Shown here: piece by piece, positions 62,732 through 64,000 of the stretch
How positions within the stretch are numbered: position 1 is the stretch's first letter
Layout: each line of letters starts with the position of its first letter
Assembly (NCBI RefSeq): GCF_964355755.1
Contig: NC_092676.1
Span: 18,024,288-18,088,287 of the forward strand
Direction of reading: 5' to 3'
DNA from: Antedon mediterranea
Lineage: Eukaryota; Echinodermata; Crinoidea; Comatulida; Antedonidae
DNA: 64,000 bases
Made by a program: the position numbers and the translations under genes
Notes under the pieces: model-generated
The model's database searches: none
Told to the model about the DNA's origin: nothing
What the model saw: the letters and a program-made list of their open reading frames with translations, nothing else

Positions 62732-63554
62732 CTGCAAAAATAAAAAATGAACAACATTTAAAAGTGAAGTTTGTCTACTTTATATGCTACCCATAGTTTC
62801 ACTATTTTGTTTTCTTAAGTATATTTTAACATAATTTTTTATCCAACTTTTGGAATTTATGTATGATTATTTTGTTCAGGGAACTTAACATTGCAAGTTG
62901 AAACAGAATTCATATCTTATAAAAGAGAGCACTGTGAATATGTCCATTAAATACAATAATTTGTTTCATTGTGGTTAAAATCAACACATCAAAAATATTT
63001 GATTTATATGAAAATAATGTTGAAAAATTAATGTTTTTTGTTTAATATGATTAACTTAAATTAATCATTTCAAAATAATTTTACAAATGTTATAATAAAT
63101 TGCAATTATTGCTATTTATCATCATCATCACGTACACTGAACGTCATGTGACATAGTGCACTTTTAAGTCTTAAAAGACTTCTCCAATCAGAGAGATTAT
63201 TAGCCAAAGTGTACATAGACTTATTTATTTTTTCTTTTTGCATCATTTTCTATAATTTTTATCCATGTGGTTCTAGGTTGTTCTCTTCTGTCATTGATTC
63301 AGATAGAGCTCCTTGTGCTAGGATATCAGAGTCTAGACAAAGAAGGTGTCCACACCATGTCAAGCGTCTTCTCTTTATAACTCTGTTCCATTTTTCTTCA
63401 TTTGTGCTGTTATATAAATCTATATTTGTTATTATATTAGGCCATCTGGAATAATTAATGTTTAAGTTAAATGCCTTCAGTTGATTATGTTGCTATTAAC
63501 TATGATTAATGAATTGTGAGTAATAATAATGCAATAAGTACAAAACATACTTAC

Positions 63555-63626
63555 AACTGTAGCAAATTGTTCAATCCATGAAATATATCAGCTGGTAAAT
63601 TTCGAATTTCATTACCATACAACCAT
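63555..63626 (-). CDS. LRR cassette exon, gene B (WLYG/LQ)
   Basis: 72 nt, TTTCAG acceptor, phase 2-2. NEIRN subtype like 20386. Confidence 0.9.
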
Positions 63627-63849
63627 CTGAAAAAAATAAAAAATTTACCACATTTAAAAGTGAAATTTGTCTATTTTATCACCCATGCTTTTACTAAATT
63701 TGTTTTCCTTCGTTTATTTTAACATACTTTTTAAGGCAAATTTGTATGATAATTTATGTATGATAATTTTGTTCAGTTCTTTTTGTTATTATATTAGGCC
63801 ATCTGGAATGATTAATGTTTAAGTTAAATGCCTTCAGTTGATTATGTTG

Positions 63850-63911
63850 CTAATTGCAATCCATGAAATATATCAGCTGGTAAATTACTAATTTGGTTGC
63901 CCCACAAAGAT
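63850..63911 (-). pseudogene. Truncated LRR cassette without splice donor, gene B
   Basis: Acceptor TTTTTGCAG and the SLWGN start are intact, but the 3' end of the exon and its GTAAGT donor are gone: exon sequence ATTGCAATCC runs straight into the intron word GATTATGTTGCTA. A deletion joined two places sharing a short GC-AATTG-like match. Confidence 0.82.
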
Positions 63912-64000
63912 CTGCAAAAATAAAAAATGAACAACATTTAAAAGTGAAGTTTGTATACTTTATATTACCCATAGTTTCACTATTTTGTTTCTTTAGTTTA

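Larger units (their letters stand above)
59740..63470 (-). repeat. Fossil LINE tail repeated in each cassette intron, gene B array
   Basis: Copies near 59740-59940, 60640-60840, 61490-61700, 62380-62560 and 63260-63460. The copy at 60638-60880 keeps the longest frame, with KWSRVIKRRRLTWCGHLL, a LINE C-terminal motif. Confidence 0.75.
45685..64000. repeat. Unit B of the tandem segmental duplication (continues past the window)
   Basis: Second copy of the segment starting near 1228. It carries gene B, whose 5' exons lie beyond the right edge. The left junction lies about 2 kb above the EGF exon of gene A, so the junction between copies falls between the 5' side of gene A and the 3' intergenic DNA of gene B. 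Confidence 0.85.
56769..64000 (-). other. Gene B: EGF/LRR-type GPCR, relaxin-receptor-like, 5' end outside window
   Basis: Paralogue of gene A with the 7TM exon at 56769-57753, the divergent LRR exon at 58221 and seven intact cassette exons, plus a broken one at the edge. The EGF and LRRNT exons are expected to the right of 64000. Cassette number and order differ from gene A. Confidence 0.85.

Overview
This is a eukaryotic, AT-rich, repeat-dense metazoan window. There is no bacterial gene organisation. A minus-strand multi-exon receptor gene with GT-AG introns, tRNA-derived SINEs, 5'-truncated LINEs, a Gypsy-type LTR element, rolling-circle elements, TIR/MITE elements and AGGCCTA-rich palindromes all point to a marine invertebrate deuterostome. 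An echinoderm is my best guess, but the species cannot be fixed from sequence alone.

The backbone is a tandem duplication with a period of about 44.5 kb. Unit A runs from about 1228 to about 45684. Unit B starts at about 45685 and runs off the right edge. In both units the order along the + strand is: intergenic DNA with small palindromic MITEs, an AT-rich 13-bp microsatellite, a 55-bp satellite, more AT-rich DNA, then the 3' end of a minus-strand receptor gene followed by its upstream exons. Each unit serves as the 'empty site' control for the other. Unit A alone has a truncated LINE (3837-5078), a complete LTR element (8049-14786), a Helentron-like element (15333-16535) and a SINE (about 17207-17427). 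Unit B alone has a LINE tail (about 47323-47476), a TIR element (54339-56496) and a 475-bp internal duplication.

The only host genes I can support are two paralogous relaxin-receptor-like (type C LGR / RXFP-like) GPCRs on the minus strand. Gene A spans 43563 down to 17668. It has an EGF-like exon, an LRRNT exon, a first LRR exon, a string of 72-nt LRR exons and one large 7TM exon. Gene B spans from beyond 64000 down to 56769; its 7TM exon differs from that of A by two residues. All LRR exons are phase 2-2, so cassettes can be gained, lost or skipped without breaking the frame. The cassettes are almost invariant except at the x positions of LxxLxLxxN, the concave ligand-facing side of the solenoid. 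The variable blocks occur in different combinations. This resembles the modular logic of variable lymphocyte receptors, but on a GPCR, and is the most interesting feature of the window.

Cassettes are spread by tandem duplication of an exon-plus-intron unit of roughly 0.7-0.9 kb that carries a fossil LINE tail. In gene A a block of three cassettes has itself been duplicated (period about 2482 bp). Transposons have landed in the array: a TA-flanked TIR element directly behind a splice donor (28546-29482), a foldback element (30277-31793), a second Helentron-like element (20869-22628) and a chimeric LINE carrying two different reverse transcriptases (about 32380-36722). Most of the remaining DNA is AT-rich and shows no recognisable gene.
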